64,000 bases of DNA from Chloroflexota bacterium (GCA_026706455.1 JAPOYS010000118.1:1910-65909); one strand, 5' to 3'; positions 1 to 16,429 are shown, numbered from the stretch's first letter. A program made the numbers and translations. The notes: generated by a model from the sequence alone, not told the origin.

Positions 1-41
1 TCGGGTTATGAGCCCGACGAGCTACCACTGCTCCACCCCGC
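1..41 (-). tRNA. partial tRNA-Met, initiator type (anticodon CAT), truncated by the window edge
   Basis: Reverse complement reads GCGGGGTGGAGCAGTGGTAGCTCGTCGGGCTCATAACCCGA: acceptor/D-arm plus anticodon arm with the GGG/CCC anticodon stem typical of initiator tRNA. Confidence 0.85.
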
Positions 42-75
42 ATCATCAAGGCAACAGAACCTGTTGCGGATACTA

Positions 76-104
76 AGCCTATCAGCTAGGCTTTGACTTG
101 TCAA
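76..104 (-). promoter_or_regulatory. candidate sigma70 promoter for the tRNA
   Basis: Minus strand TTGACA (104-99), 17-bp spacer, TAGGCT (81-76), upstream of the tRNA. The -10 is weak. Confidence 0.4.
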
Positions 105-223
105 TAGCCTTTGCCGGATAAGCCGAGAAATAGTCGCCATCCAAGAGCCAGACCTTGTATCGACCGGCGCCCGGCGATTATACTTGACGAAGAGATCGAA
201 CGCTTGTTCCATGATTTTGGAGT

Positions 224-2760
<2,537 letters not shown>

Positions 2761-2764
<4 letters not shown>

Positions 2765-3816
2765 AGCCCGTGCAGGCGGCGCAGTTCGTTCGCCAGCGGC
2801 TTTATGCTTGGCGCTGCATAGCTCGATCTGGGCGCGCCGTAGGGGTCGCTGATGTCATCCAGACCCAAGCAGGCGCCAGCGATATTGCGCCAGCCATGCG
2901 CCAGCGCTTGCAGATCATAACCGCCCTCCATCACAAAGACGATGCGCCCATCGCAGAGGCGCTCCGCCAGTTTGATGCATTCGCGCGCCAAGTGATCGTA
3001 GCCTGCTAACGACAGTTGCATGCTCGCCAGCGGATCAACCCAGTGCGCGTCAAAGCCGGCTGAAATTAACATCAAGTCGGGATTGAAACCTTCGGCCGCC
3101 GGCGCGACAACTTCAGCGAATATCTGTCTGTATGACTCATCGCCGTGCCCGGCCGACAGCGGGATGTTAAGCGTTGATCCCCGTCCCGCGCCTTCGCCAA
3201 TCTCGTCCAGATCGCCGTTGCCCGGATAGAAGGGGCTCTGGTGGATGGAGATGAACAGGATGGCGGGATCGGAGTAAAAGACATCCTGCGTGCCGTTGCC
3301 ATGATGCACATCGTAGTCGAGAATCAGAACCTTGGCGATTCCATGCCGTGACTGCGCGTGACGCGCGGCGATGGCGATATTGTTGAGCAGGCAGAAGCCC
3401 ATCGCCCGATCCGGCGTCGCGTGATGGCCAGGCGGCCGAACGATCGCCAGGGCGTTGTTCGCTCGCGCCGACAACACGGCGTCAACGGCGCCGATGACCG
3501 CGCCAGCCGCCAACCGCGCCACGTCTAACGAGATGGGCAGCGCATACGTATCGTGATCAAGTCGAACCACGCGGCTGCCCTGCGCTACCGCCTTTAGCCT
3601 GCTGAGGTGCTCTGGCCTGTGCGCGGCGAGTATCTGCTCGTCTGTGGCTGCGGCGGGCTTCAGGTGAAGTAGTTGATCCGCCAGACCCGTATCGCCGAAT
3701 TGCCGCCAGACAGCTTCAATCCGGCCGGCCTGTTCGGGATGTTGGGCGAAGTCGTGATGGGTGAAGCTCGTGTGCGTCAGGCAAGCGGTCGTCACGCGGC
3801 CCTCCTTATCCCTCAT
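2761..3816 (-). CDS. histone deacetylase / acetoin utilization (AcuC-like) family protein
   Basis: RPPGHHATPDRAMGFCLLNNIAIAA, LDYDVHHGNGTQ, SAGFDAH and MEGGYD motifs. Confidence 0.9.
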
Positions 3817-5389
3817 CCAGCGCTTTGGGGTAGAGGATTATGTAGTCAAATCCGTTCATGTGAATCGTTTGCGTATGCTCATACCGCCGGCCGATCGCGC
3901 CGAGCACGGACGGCGGGTAAAATAGCGCGCGCAGGACAATCAGGCCGAATTCCTGTCGCTCGATCATGGCTAGCAGTTGCTCGCCCTTGAAGAGGCCCGC
4001 GCGCTCCAGGTTGCGCAGCTGCGTGGGATTGGTGACGACATCGCGGCCCGCCGCCAGCGTGAAGCCCGCTTCTTCACTCAACACGGGCTTGTCGCTCGCC
4101 TGGATCAGTTCGACGATTTCAGCGCCGGCCGCCCAATCGGCGCTGGTGAGAAAATAACCGATGCGAGCGTAGCCGCCGACTTTGAACGTGGCGGAATCGA
4201 AGAAGGTTTCCCGCACATTGCCTTCGACGCCGAGTACAGCCGCAAGCGGACGAAAGGCGCCATCGGTGGGCATCTTGAGCGTGGCGCGGGCGTAGCCCAG
4301 GTAGACCAGCGGAATCATCAACGCGGCGGCAATCGTGAGTTTCGACGAAGGATTGAAACGCAAAGCGCGCGGGAAGCGCCAAGCGCCCGCCAGCGAGCGC
4401 GAGAAGAAGATGCCGCTGAGGATGCAGGCGGCGGCGACGGATGTGACGAAGTAGCTGTCGCCCGCGCCCCAGGTGCCGGAAGCGATCCCCCCGAGCAAAG
4501 CCGCGGCGACCAACCAGATGCTGTAAAGCGAAAGACGTTCCAGGTAAAGCTCGTAGACGAAGAGCAGCGCGGCTGGGATCAATAGAAATCCGTGCAGCTT
4601 AAACCAAAGATTGAACAGCCCGAGCGCTTGCTCGACCATGAAGACGTTGACGTTGGCGACGATCGCTTGGTTCCACCATTGCCCGCCGGACGCGATGTTG
4701 AGCCAGAGGAAAATGGCGGCGCCGACCAGTGCGAATCCCAGGGTCCAAGTCCAGGCGCGCGCCGGCTGCCGAATGAACATCCAGGCGATGGCGGCCAGCG
4801 CTGTGATCGCCGCCAGCTGTTTGGTGTAGCCCGCGCAGAGCAGCAGCGCGAGCCCCAGCGCGATGCCCCGCTTGTCGCGGCGCGGAACGGCGCCGGCCAA
4901 GGCAACGACAGCCAGCGTCTCGAAGGTAACCATCATGGTATGTTGGCGGAAAAGGGGACCGATGTGATAGACGAAGTTGGAGCTGAGGAAAGCCAAGCCC
5001 GATAATGCGGCAATCCACTTGTGACGCGTTCCATCGCGATACACGGCGTAGGCGATGGCGGCCGCGCTAACCAGCGAACCCAGGAAGCCGAGTAGACGCC
5101 CATACCAATATGCCGGACCGAATAACCAGACGAATGGCGCCGCCATCATGTGAAAAAGGGGCGGATAATTGCTGGCGTAGAAGGGGTAGGTTTCCGTGTC
5201 GCGGTAGGGCAGCGCGCCCCGGCTGAATAGGACGCTGTCGTGCACCTCAAAGCCTTCGCCCTGGTCGTAGTCGTAGGGGAAGCGCGCCAGGTTTGCCGCG
5301 AAAAGGATGTAGACCAGGAAGGAGAAGAGCAGCGCGGCGCTGGCCGCCGTCATCAGAAGGACGTAGGCTCGCCTCGTTGCGCCGCTCAT
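3806..5389 (-). CDS. multi-pass membrane glycosyltransferase (GT39/ArnT-like)
   Basis: MSGATRR start at 5389; multiple hydrophobic helices; YDYDQGEGFEVHD...YPPLFH loop typical of GT-C enzymes. Confidence 0.7.
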   Translation of the reverse strand: MSGATRRAYVLLMTAASAALLFSFLVYILFAANLARFPYDYDQGEGFEVHDSVLFSRGALPYRDTETYPFYASNYPPLFHMMAAPFVWLFGPAYWYGRLLGFLGSLVSAAAIAYAVYRDGTRHKWIAALSGLAFLSSNFVYHIGPLFRQHTMMVTFETLAVVALAGAVPRRDKRGIALGLALLLCAGYTKQLAAITALAAIAWMFIRQPARAWTWTLGFALVGAAIFLWLNIASGGQWWNQAIVANVNVFMVEQALGLFNLWFKLHGFLLIPAALLFVYELYLERLSLYSIWLVAAALLGGIASGTWGAGDSYFVTSVAAACILSGIFFSRSLAGAWRFPRALRFNPSSKLTIAAALMIPLVYLGYARATLKMPTDGAFRPLAAVLGVEGNVRETFFDSATFKVGGYARIGYFLTSADWAAGAEIVELIQASDKPVLSEEAGFTLAAGRDVVTNPTQLRNLERAGLFKGEQLLAMIERQEFGLIVLRALFYPPSVLGAIGRRYEHTQTIHMNGFDYIILYPKALDEG

Positions 5390-5619
5390 GCCGGCGCGTC
5401 GCCCAGCGGCATCAGCGTCAAGCCCACAATCGCGGTCGCCGCCATGATGACGAGCGCCAGTGATTGCATGGGACCGATGCCGCCGGGCCGGCCAACATCC
5501 ACGATATCTATCGCCAGAATCGCGCCGAAGCCGATAGTCCCGGTCAGCGCGAGGGCGATGCCCAACTGTCGTTTGCTTACCGTAGGTTCCTGGCTCTCCA
5601 TGGGGCAGAGTGTAGTCAA
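5386..5619 (-). CDS. small membrane protein, unknown function
   Basis: 77-aa ORF with two hydrophobic stretches; stop overlaps the start of the downstream glycosyltransferase. Confidence 0.5.
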   Translation of the reverse strand: MTTLCPMESQEPTVSKRQLGIALALTGTIGFGAILAIDIVDVGRPGGIGPMQSLALVIMAATAIVGLTLMPLGDAPA

Positions 5620-5778
5620 GCCATATCAGGCTGTAAAGTGCGATAGCGCCGTTTGCCGCCTCATAATGACCATACATTTGCGCTGGCGTCCGTGCTAACC
5701 TGTAGCGCTGAATTGCCGCGGATGCTGCTTTCGGGTCCTGAACGCGCTACTAGCGATTGACGGAGGAGTGATCGCCCT

Positions 5779-7572
5779 ATGATGAAGACACATACTTGCG
5801 GCGAATTGCGCGAGCGCGACGCCGGCTCGCCGGTCGAGTTAGCTGGCTGGGTCAATCGGCGGCGCGATCAGGGCGGCTTGATCTTCATCGATTTGCGCGA
5901 TCGCTGGGGCATCACGCAGGTGGTTGTCGATCTGGAATTGGCGCCGGCCGCGCACGCCGTCGCCGATAGCGCCCGCAACGAATATGTGGTGAGCGTTACG
6001 GGCCTGGTGCGGATTCGGCCGGAAGGCACGGCCAATCCTGAGCTGGCCACCGGCGACATCGACATCGTCGCCGATGAAATCGTCATTCTTAATCGCTCGC
6101 GAACGCCGCCATTTTATGTTAACCGCGCCGACGAAAGCGTGGACGAGGCGCTGCGCATGCGCCATCGCTACTTGGACTTGCGCCGCGAGGCGATGCAGCG
6201 GAGCATTCTGCTGCGGCACAAAGCGGTGAAATTCATCCGCGACTTTCTCGAAGCGGAAGACTTTATCGAGATTGAGACGCCCATTCTTTTCAAGACGACG
6301 CCGGAGGGCGCGCGCGATTTTCTGGTGCCGAGCCGCTTGCAGCCGGGCATGTTCTACGCCTTGCCCCAATCGCCGCAGCAGCTCAAACAGCTGCTGATGG
6401 TCGGCGGTTTTGAGCGCTATTTTCAGATCGCGCGCTGCTTTCGCGATGAAGATTTGCGCGGCGACCGCCAGCCAGAGTTCACGCAGCTCGATCTGGAGAT
6501 GAGCTTTGTCGAGCGCGAAGATGTCATGCGGCTGATGGAGGCGCTGGCGAGCGCCATCGTCAAGCAGGTCACGCCCGGGAAGCGACTGATCGCCGAGCCC
6601 TTTCCGCGGCTGCGCTACCAAGACGCGCTGGAGCAGTATGGCACCGATCGACCCGATATCCGCTTTGACCTGCGCGCGATCGATATCAGCGATATTGCCG
6701 GTCGTTGCGCCTTTCCGGTATTTGTGGAAAATGTCAAAGCCGGAAAAAAGGTCAAGTGCATGCGCGTGCCCGGGGTGGCCGGCTCGCTCAGCGGCACGCA
6801 GCTGCGCAAGGTGGCGAGGGACCTGGAGGATATGGCGCGGCGACAGGGCGCCAAAGGCTTGGCTTACATCACGATACCGACGAATCCCGAAGGTGAATTG
6901 CGCGGTCCCATCGGCAAATTCTTCAACGTCGATCTGAAGCTCGAATTGATCGACGCGATGGACGCGCAAGGCGGCGATTTGCTGCTCTTCATGTCCGATA
7001 GAGCCGAAGTGGTCTACGCCGTGACCGATGCGCTGCGCAGCCACTTCAAGGCGGAGATGGATCTGGATGACGACCTGCTGGCTTTCTGCTGGGTGATCGA
7101 CTTTCCAGAGTTCATTTGGGATCCGGAGAACGAGCGTTGGGATCCATCACAGCACATGTTCACCATGCCGCTGCCGGAAGATCTCCACCTCCTGGATAGC
7201 GATCCCGGCGCGGCGCGCGGCTCGCAGTATGACCTGGTCTGCAACGGCTATGAAGTCGGTGGCGGCAGCATCCGCATTCATGATCGCGCGATACAGGAGA
7301 AGATCTTCCCCTTGATCGGCCAGAGCATGGAGCATGCCATGCGCGAATTTGGCCACATGCTGGAGGCTTTCGAATACGGCGCGCCGCCGCATGGTGGCAT
7401 GGCTTGGGGCATCGATCGGCTGGTGATGCTGCTGGCGGGCGCGCCCAACATCCGCGAGGTGATCGCTTTCCCAAAGACGCAGAATGGCGCCGACATCATG
7501 GCGCGCGCGCCCTCAACCGCCGAAGCCGATCAACTGGCTGAACTTCACATCAAGCTGGATCTGCCCACGTAG
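5779..7572 (+). CDS. aspS: aspartyl-tRNA synthetase
   Basis: Class II aaRS: GWVNRRRDQGGLIFIDLRDRWG, RCFRDEDLRGDRQPEFTQLDLEMSF, GIDRLVMLL. Confidence 0.97.
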   Translation: MMKTHTCGELRERDAGSPVELAGWVNRRRDQGGLIFIDLRDRWGITQVVVDLELAPAAHAVADSARNEYVVSVTGLVRIRPEGTANPELATGDIDIVADEIVILNRSRTPPFYVNRADESVDEALRMRHRYLDLRREAMQRSILLRHKAVKFIRDFLEAEDFIEIETPILFKTTPEGARDFLVPSRLQPGMFYALPQSPQQLKQLLMVGGFERYFQIARCFRDEDLRGDRQPEFTQLDLEMSFVEREDVMRLMEALASAIVKQVTPGKRLIAEPFPRLRYQDALEQYGTDRPDIRFDLRAIDISDIAGRCAFPVFVENVKAGKKVKCMRVPGVAGSLSGTQLRKVARDLEDMARRQGAKGLAYITIPTNPEGELRGPIGKFFNVDLKLELIDAMDAQGGDLLLFMSDRAEVVYAVTDALRSHFKAEMDLDDDLLAFCWVIDFPEFIWDPENERWDPSQHMFTMPLPEDLHLLDSDPGAARGSQYDLVCNGYEVGGGSIRIHDRAIQEKIFPLIGQSMEHAMREFGHMLEAFEYGAPPHGGMAWGIDRLVMLLAGAPNIREVIAFPKTQNGADIMARAPSTAEADQLAELHIKLDLPT

Positions 7573-7643
7573 GGGCGAGCCTTGAGTCGCCCGCCTCCGC
7601 CAAACAGCCTTAGGAGCGATTCTGTGAATCGCCCGCGCAAGCC

Positions 7644-8342
7644 TTAATCCTCGGCCTCTGGATTCAGAACATTTCCTTGAACCAAGCCCGCGATAATGCC
7701 GCCTCCAAAGATGCCGATTAGGTACGGGATCAAGTACGATGCATCGCCGGCGATAAGCGCGGGACCCAGCGTACGTGACGGATTCAGCGAGGCGCCCGTC
7801 GCCGGACCGCCGGCGAATATACTGGCTGCCAAGGTAAAGCCAATGGCGACTCCCGCCAGCTTGCCCGCGCGTCCATAGGCTGCCGCTTGAATCACGGCGC
7901 TGACCAGGAAGAAGGTCAGGATGGCTTCGTAGATCGCGGCTGTCCAAACGGATTCTTGCGTCAGGAAGCCGGTCGTCTGGCCGAAGTTGTAGGCGTTCTC
8001 GCCCAGAAAAGCGGCCACGCCGGCGTTGTCCTGCGGAAAGACCACCACCAAGACGGCAGCCGCGATGATGCCGCCGATGAATTGGGCGACGATGTAATAG
8101 GCGGATTTTGTCCAGTCTTGCTGACCGCTGACGGACAAACCCAGCGTAACGGCCGGGTTGACCTGCGCGCCGGAAATATGGCCGTAGGTGTAAATCAGGG
8201 CGCAAAGGATCAAGCCGTGGGCGAGCGCCGGCACGACGACGCCAAATACGGGCGCAACCAGAACCGCGGCCGATCCAACAAACACCAAAACAAATGTGCC
8301 GATTAACTCGGCTAACAATTCTCGTCTAAGACCGTCATCCAT
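7644..8342 (-). CDS. MIP/aquaporin family channel
   Basis: MDDGLRRELLAELIGTFVLVFVGSAAV; first NPA in SGAQVNPAVTLG, second box is NPS (GASLNPSRTLGPAL). Confidence 0.9.
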   Translation of the reverse strand: MDDGLRRELLAELIGTFVLVFVGSAAVLVAPVFGVVVPALAHGLILCALIYTYGHISGAQVNPAVTLGLSVSGQQDWTKSAYYIVAQFIGGIIAAAVLVVVFPQDNAGVAAFLGENAYNFGQTTGFLTQESVWTAAIYEAILTFFLVSAVIQAAAYGRAGKLAGVAIGFTLAASIFAGGPATGASLNPSRTLGPALIAGDASYLIPYLIGIFGGGIIAGLVQGNVLNPEAED

Positions 8343-8621
8343 AATATTTCTCCTTACTCTCACCGCGTGCGAAGAGGCGGAACAGCGATCTGACAACACC
8401 ATTATAAACAATCGGCAGGTTATTGCGCGGACGACAATGGCATGGAATGTGGACTGTCTATTGTTGAGGATATAAGCTGCCTGCGATCTTGTCAAAAATC
8501 TCTGCGCCTTCTGTGTTCTCCCTATTTTGGAGCTTTGTAGGGGCGAACCTTGGCTCGCCCGTCTCATTCGACGCAGAGACATATCCAAAAAAATAGACAC
8601 TACCAAATTATTGCGACCGAT

Positions 8622-8650
8622 TTGACAGCGGCGGGTGTATTTGGTATAAA
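8622..8650 (+). promoter_or_regulatory. strong sigma70-type promoter
   Basis: TTGACA (8622-8627), exactly 17 bp, TATAAA (8645-8650). Confidence 0.75.
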
Positions 8651-8656
8651 CGGCGG

Positions 8657-8868
8657 CGCCTGCTGTATACGTGATAGAACTATATGTGCCGAGCCAACAT
8701 TCTCCATAGGGGAGTCTATCTTTGTTAGCCAATGTAATAGGCTCGAGCCAAAACAGCGGTTAGCAAGCGATTCCCGACCTGTAATTTCGCAGGTTCGAGA
8801 CACTATGGCTACACGGTACAGTGGGTTCGTTCTGATAGGCAGCGCGCGCTTGATGCGCTGCCTTTTGT
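8657..8868 (+). ncRNA. candidate structured small RNA, class unknown (6S-like layout possible)
   Basis: Starts just after the promoter; 8659-8673 pairs with 8812-8825 (14 bp, one bulge); internal helices 8690-8695/8740-8745, 8697-8700/8732-8735, 8702-8705/8711-8714 and 8775-8781/8790-8797; ends in a terminator. Confidence 0.6.
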
Positions 8869-8869
8869 T
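8838..8869 (+). terminator. rho-independent terminator
   Basis: GGCAGCGC / GCGCTGCC 8-bp stem followed by TTTTGTT. Confidence 0.8.
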
Positions 8870-8872
8870 CCG

Positions 8873-10168
8873 CTAGCGGGCGTAGTCATCCCCAAAGGTC
8901 TGCGAGAGCAAGACCGGCAGCCGTTCAACGCGCGGCACCAGCACCTGCTGCTGCTCTTCCGTTACGTATTCTTCCAGGTAGTTGAAGTCCATCACGCGCA
9001 TCGTGATGTTGTCGAAGTCGATCTCGCGCAAGAGCAAAGCCAATTGAATAATCTGCTCAAGGTCGAGACTGGTTTGAACATGCGCCTCCAGGTTGGCTAG
9101 CAATGCCGGCACTTGCGCTACCAGCCTGATGAAGTCTAGGCTGAGGACGCGCTCGCGGATCGCATAAAGGACCATCTGCTGCCGTTCGGCCCGCCGCACA
9201 TCGTTGTTTCCGTGGCGCGTACGCGCGAAGCGCAGCGTGTCGCCCCCGTCCAGCAGGTGCGTGCCCGCCGGCAGATAAAAGGGATCGTAACCATAATTCA
9301 TATCCGGAAACCGTTCATCGTTGATGTCGTAGTCGATGCTTATTCTAATGCCTCCGAGATGATCGACAAAATCGATAAGCGCTTGGAAATCCACCAAGAC
9401 GTAATTGTGAACGCGCATGCCCAGATTCCAGCTTACCGCCTGCTGAAGCAATCGCGGACCATAGCCGGGGGCGCGGCTTTCGCCAATGAAATACGCGCGG
9501 TTAATGCGGTCGTGCGCTTCCTGTTCCGGAATGCGCACCCACAAATCACGCGGAATACTGAGGACGCCAATGCTGCTCGAAAGCGGGTCGATGCTGACGA
9601 GCATCAAGCTGTCAGTGCGGACCGGTTCACCCGTTTGATCGGGGCGGCGATCGAGCCCGCCGACGATGACGGAATAACGCGATTGTCCATCCCAGGGCGC
9701 CATTTCAATCAGGCGGCCGTCATCCAGCTGCAGAACATCGACGCCAACGCGGCGGCCATCGGCGATGTACTCGTTGCGCGCGTTCACCGGCGTCGGCAAG
9801 ACCGGCGTCAAGTCCGCGGTTGGAATAACTTCCTGAACTGCGTGAGGCAGGCGAATCAGCACGATCATCGCCAGAACGAGGAAAGCAAAGACAGAAATGA
9901 TGCCGCCTGCTAAGATGACCCAAGCCCAATCATTGCGCCGGCGCCGTTGCGGCGCTTGCAGTTGGCGAACGCGGGCGCCCGTCAGCGGTCGACTTGGTGG
10001 CGGTCCCGGCGCTAATCGCGGGTCCCGCGTAAATTTGGCGGTGCTGTAAATTGGCGCGGCATGTCCGGCTTTCGGCGGCGGCGGGACGAGCGAGCCAGCA
10101 TCGTTTGCGGCGTCGACTCGTCGCCGGTTCGTAGCGACTTGTTGGTTCTGGTCGATCCGGTGAGCCAT
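8873..10168 (-). CDS. LytR-CpsA-Psr (LCP) family protein
   Basis: N-terminal TM segment, then RTDSLMLVSIDPLSSSIGVLSIPRDLWVRIP, INRAYFIG, FARTRHGNNDVRRAERQQ. Confidence 0.9.
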   Translation of the reverse strand: MAHRIDQNQQVATNRRRVDAANDAGSLVPPPPKAGHAAPIYSTAKFTRDPRLAPGPPPSRPLTGARVRQLQAPQRRRRNDWAWVILAGGIISVFAFLVLAMIVLIRLPHAVQEVIPTADLTPVLPTPVNARNEYIADGRRVGVDVLQLDDGRLIEMAPWDGQSRYSVIVGGLDRRPDQTGEPVRTDSLMLVSIDPLSSSIGVLSIPRDLWVRIPEQEAHDRINRAYFIGESRAPGYGPRLLQQAVSWNLGMRVHNYVLVDFQALIDFVDHLGGIRISIDYDINDERFPDMNYGYDPFYLPAGTHLLDGGDTLRFARTRHGNNDVRRAERQQMVLYAIRERVLSLDFIRLVAQVPALLANLEAHVQTSLDLEQIIQLALLLREIDFDNITMRVMDFNYLEEYVTEEQQQVLVPRVERLPVLLSQTFGDDYAR

Positions 10169-10230
10169 GCGGCGCGGTCTCCGATTGCCATCGGTCAGCG
10201 TGTGGCTGTCAGTATAGGGGTGGTGGTGAA

Positions 10231-11049
10231 ATGCGGCAAATCCGCATACTGCGAGATTCCAGTTTCCGTGATGGCGCGCGCAATATGGCGCTCGACTGCG
10301 CGATTCTGGAGGCGGTCGCGCGCGGTGAGCAGCCGCCAACTTTGCGCTTGTATGGCTGGAAACCATATTGTCTCTCGCTAGGGTATGGGCAGCGAGCGCG
10401 CGACGTTGATATGGCGGCGCTTTGCCGCCGCGGCTGGGGGCTCGTGCGGCGGCCCACGGGCGGAAAAGCGATTCTGCACGGTGATGAGTTGACTTATAGC
10501 CTGAGCCTGCCAATTGATCATGCTATGGCTGGCGGCGATGTCGTCGACAGTTATCGCAGGATAAGCGCGGGTTTGCTTGCGGCGCTGGCGATTCTGGGCG
10601 TGGCCGCCACTGCGGAGCGACAATCCGCAAAGGCGCGGCGCGCTCATGCCGGTCCCGTCTGCTTCGAGATGCCTTCGCATTATGAGATCAGCGCCGGCGG
10701 ACGGAAACTTATTGGCAGCGCCCAGCTGCGGCGCAAAGGCGGCCTGCTGCAGCATGGAAGCTTGCCGCTGACCGGCGATCTGGCGCGGATCTGTGAGGTA
10801 CTGCATTTTGAAAGCGATGCGCAGCGCGAGATGCAGATGGACAGCGTGCGCGGCCGCGCCCTGACGTTGGAGCAGATTACGGACGAGTCGCCGCCCTGGT
10901 CGACAGCGGCGGCGGCGATGGAGCGGGGTTTCGCGCGCGCCATGAATTGCGAGCCCATGCCCGGCGAGCTTTCGCCAGCGGAGGAACTGCGCGCCGATGA
11001 ACTGTTCCGCGGACAGTTCGGCAACCCCGACTGGACCCACAAGCGATAA
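10231..11049 (+). CDS. lipoate-protein ligase / octanoyltransferase (LplA/LipM) family
   Basis: LRLYGWKPYCLSLGYGQ, RRPTGGKAILHGDELTYSL, KLIGSAQLRRKGGLLQHGS. Confidence 0.85.
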   Translation: MRQIRILRDSSFRDGARNMALDCAILEAVARGEQPPTLRLYGWKPYCLSLGYGQRARDVDMAALCRRGWGLVRRPTGGKAILHGDELTYSLSLPIDHAMAGGDVVDSYRRISAGLLAALAILGVAATAERQSAKARRAHAGPVCFEMPSHYEISAGGRKLIGSAQLRRKGGLLQHGSLPLTGDLARICEVLHFESDAQREMQMDSVRGRALTLEQITDESPPWSTAAAAMERGFARAMNCEPMPGELSPAEELRADELFRGQFGNPDWTHKR

Positions 11050-11167
11050 AACTGGCTGCCGCTTACGTCAAAATCGGCAGGGGAGACCTGTCAGGTTGCC
11101 ATTCAACACACAAAATCGGTAGGGACGTCCTTGTAAGTCGCTCGCCGGTCGCCCGACCCCGTAGCGT

Positions 11168-14165
<2,998 letters not shown>

Positions 14166-14187
<22 letters not shown>

Positions 14188-15917
14188 TGGCTGAAACGCT
14201 CAAAGGACCAGGTGTTGACTACGTGCCGCGCTTCCACCCAGCCGCGGCGCGCATTGGTGATGCCGTAGTCCATGAGATCCAAATGCGCTTCTCGGTGGGC
14301 GTCCGTGTTAATGGCGAGCAGGACGCCCAAGTCCTTCGCCATGCGCGCCAACTCGCTGTTGAGATCAAGCCGCAGCGGATTGGCGTTGATCTCCAAAATC
14401 GTATTGTGTTCCTGGGCCGCCGCCAGCACCGCGTCCCAATCGGCGTCCACCGCTTCCCGATTGGGGAATTGGCGCGCTGACGGATGCCCGATCATCTTGA
14501 CGAAAGGATTGCGAATGGCATTGAGCAGGCGTTGGGTGATTTGCTCGCGCTTCTGGCTCAGCCCCGAGTGCAGCGAGGCGATGACGAAATCCAGTTGCGC
14601 CAGCACCTCATCCGGATAATCCAGGCTGCCGTCCGCTTTGATATCCATCTCGGTGCCGGCGAGCGCATGAATGGCGTCGCCCATTTCGTCGTTGAGGCGG
14701 CGAACTTCTTCCGCTTGCGCCAGCAGCCGCTCGATGGAAAGTCCGTTGGCGATGCCGAGGCTGCGCGAATGATCGGTGATGACAATGTACTTATGCCCGC
14801 GCTTTTGACAGGCTTGGATCATCTCCGGAATCGTATTTTTGCCGTCGCTCCAGGTCGTATGCATGTGCAGATCGGCGACGATGTCCTGGCGCCTGATCAA
14901 GTTGGGCAGGCGCTGCGCGCGCGCCGCCTCGATTTCACCGCCGTCCTCGCGCAGTTCCGGCGGCACATATTGCAGACCGAGGGTCTGATAAACCTTTTCT
15001 TCCGTATCGCAGAAGATCTTGGGCTCAGACTCGATGATCGTCTTGTTCTCATCGACCGGGCTAAAGGCATGCTCATTGAGGCTAAGCCCTTGATCGAGCG
15101 CGATCTGCCGCATTTTGACATTATGCGCCAGGCTGCCGGTGAAGTAGCTGAGGGCTGTGCCCCAGCGGGCTTTCTCAAGGACGCGCACATCCACCTGCAA
15201 GCCGGAAAGCAGCTCGACCGAGCTTTTGGTTGGCCCATGCCCGAGCACGCGCGCGACATTCTCCATGTTGACGAAGCGCTGCATGATGGGCCCCGAGTCG
15301 TCGGCGGCAATCAGAATATCGACATCGCCGATGGTTTCGCGCCCGCGGCGGATGCTGCCGGCCAACGCGCCCTCCTGCGCGCCCGGCAGTTCCATCAGCA
15401 AATCGAGAATCGCCTGCGCGGCCGGCAGCGCCTCGCCGATATTCGCCCGTCCGGTTTGACGCGAAAGCGCCTCAATGCCATTGAGGATCTTCTGCTGGCT
15501 CTTCGCCCCCATGCCGGGCAAATCCGCCAGCTTTTCAGCTTGTGCCGCTATCTTGAGTTCGTCAACCGTTGTGATATCGAGCTGCTCCCAGAAGAGCTTG
15601 GCTTTCTTCGGTCCGACCCCGTTGATGTGCATGATATCGACCAAGCCCTCGGGGATCTCGGCTTTGAGTCTGTTGTAGAATTCGAGTTCGCCGGTTTCCA
15701 GCATTTCGTCGATTTTGGCCGCGATGGTCTTGCCAATATAGCTCAGCTCAGTCAGCCCGCCTTCGCCGGAGATGACGCGCAGGTCGCGCGGAACGGCGCG
15801 GATGCTCTCCGATGCGCGGCGATACGAGAGCACGCGATGGATGTTGTCACCACGAATCTGCAGCATATCGGCGCAGCGCTCGAATATATCGGCGATTTCG
15901 CGGTTGCTTAGGCTCAC
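14166..15917 (-). CDS. polX: DNA polymerase/3'-5' exonuclease PolX
   Basis: PolX N-terminal HhH region, GSIRRGRETIGDVDILIA nucleotidyltransferase motif, C-terminal PHP domain (DLHMHTTWSDGKNTI). Confidence 0.93.
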
Positions 15918-16081
15918 TGCAGCCTCCCTATTCTTGGACAGCGATTAGAACGCATATTCGAGCCTAGTATACCAGAAATCCGCCGGCGATAAAAGATACT
16001 TTGCCGGGCGGCCTAACGGGGCGGTAATCAATAGATTTCTACTATCTGTCAATTTCATTCTGTGAAGAATTTCTTTGTGAC

Positions 16082-16272
16082 CTCAGTAATCCCAAGTCAG
16101 TCATGCGAATCTTCATGGAAACTGTAGGGCGAGCCGGTGGCTCGCCCGCATGAACAGATACAGGTTGCGGAGAGGGCGCCTCACCGCCGCGCGTAGGTCG
16201 CGTAGACACCGCCGCCGACACTGCGGGTCAGTCGCCCCTACAATTTCAAATTATTTTGTAGGAACTACTTCT
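16082..16272. repeat. MITE-like element, copy 1
   Basis: Termini CTCAGTAATCCCAAGTCAGTCATGCGAA and (reverse) AAGTAGTTCCTACAAAATAATTTGAAATT resemble those of copy 2 at 37779-37940; two inverted GTAGGGGCGA-type palindromes inside. Confidence 0.5.
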
Positions 16273-16429
16273 GTGGCCTCTGTGTTCAGAAAGCAGTCCA
16301 ATGATTGCGGACAGAAATGTTCTCCGCGACGCGACCTCCACCGATCGAGAATGGCGCTTGACATCCGCGATAAGCTGCGCTAGCATCTGCTCAACTGAAT
16401 ATCACTAAAGACTGAGAACCAGAGTAGTA

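Noticed and set aside
5839-7044. 401-aa minus-strand ORF opposite aspS
   Set aside because: Shadow ORF of aspS; low-complexity His/Gln/Arg/Ala-rich translation.
14484-15911. 475-aa plus-strand ORF opposite polX
   Set aside because: Shadow ORF; PolX frame has clear motifs.
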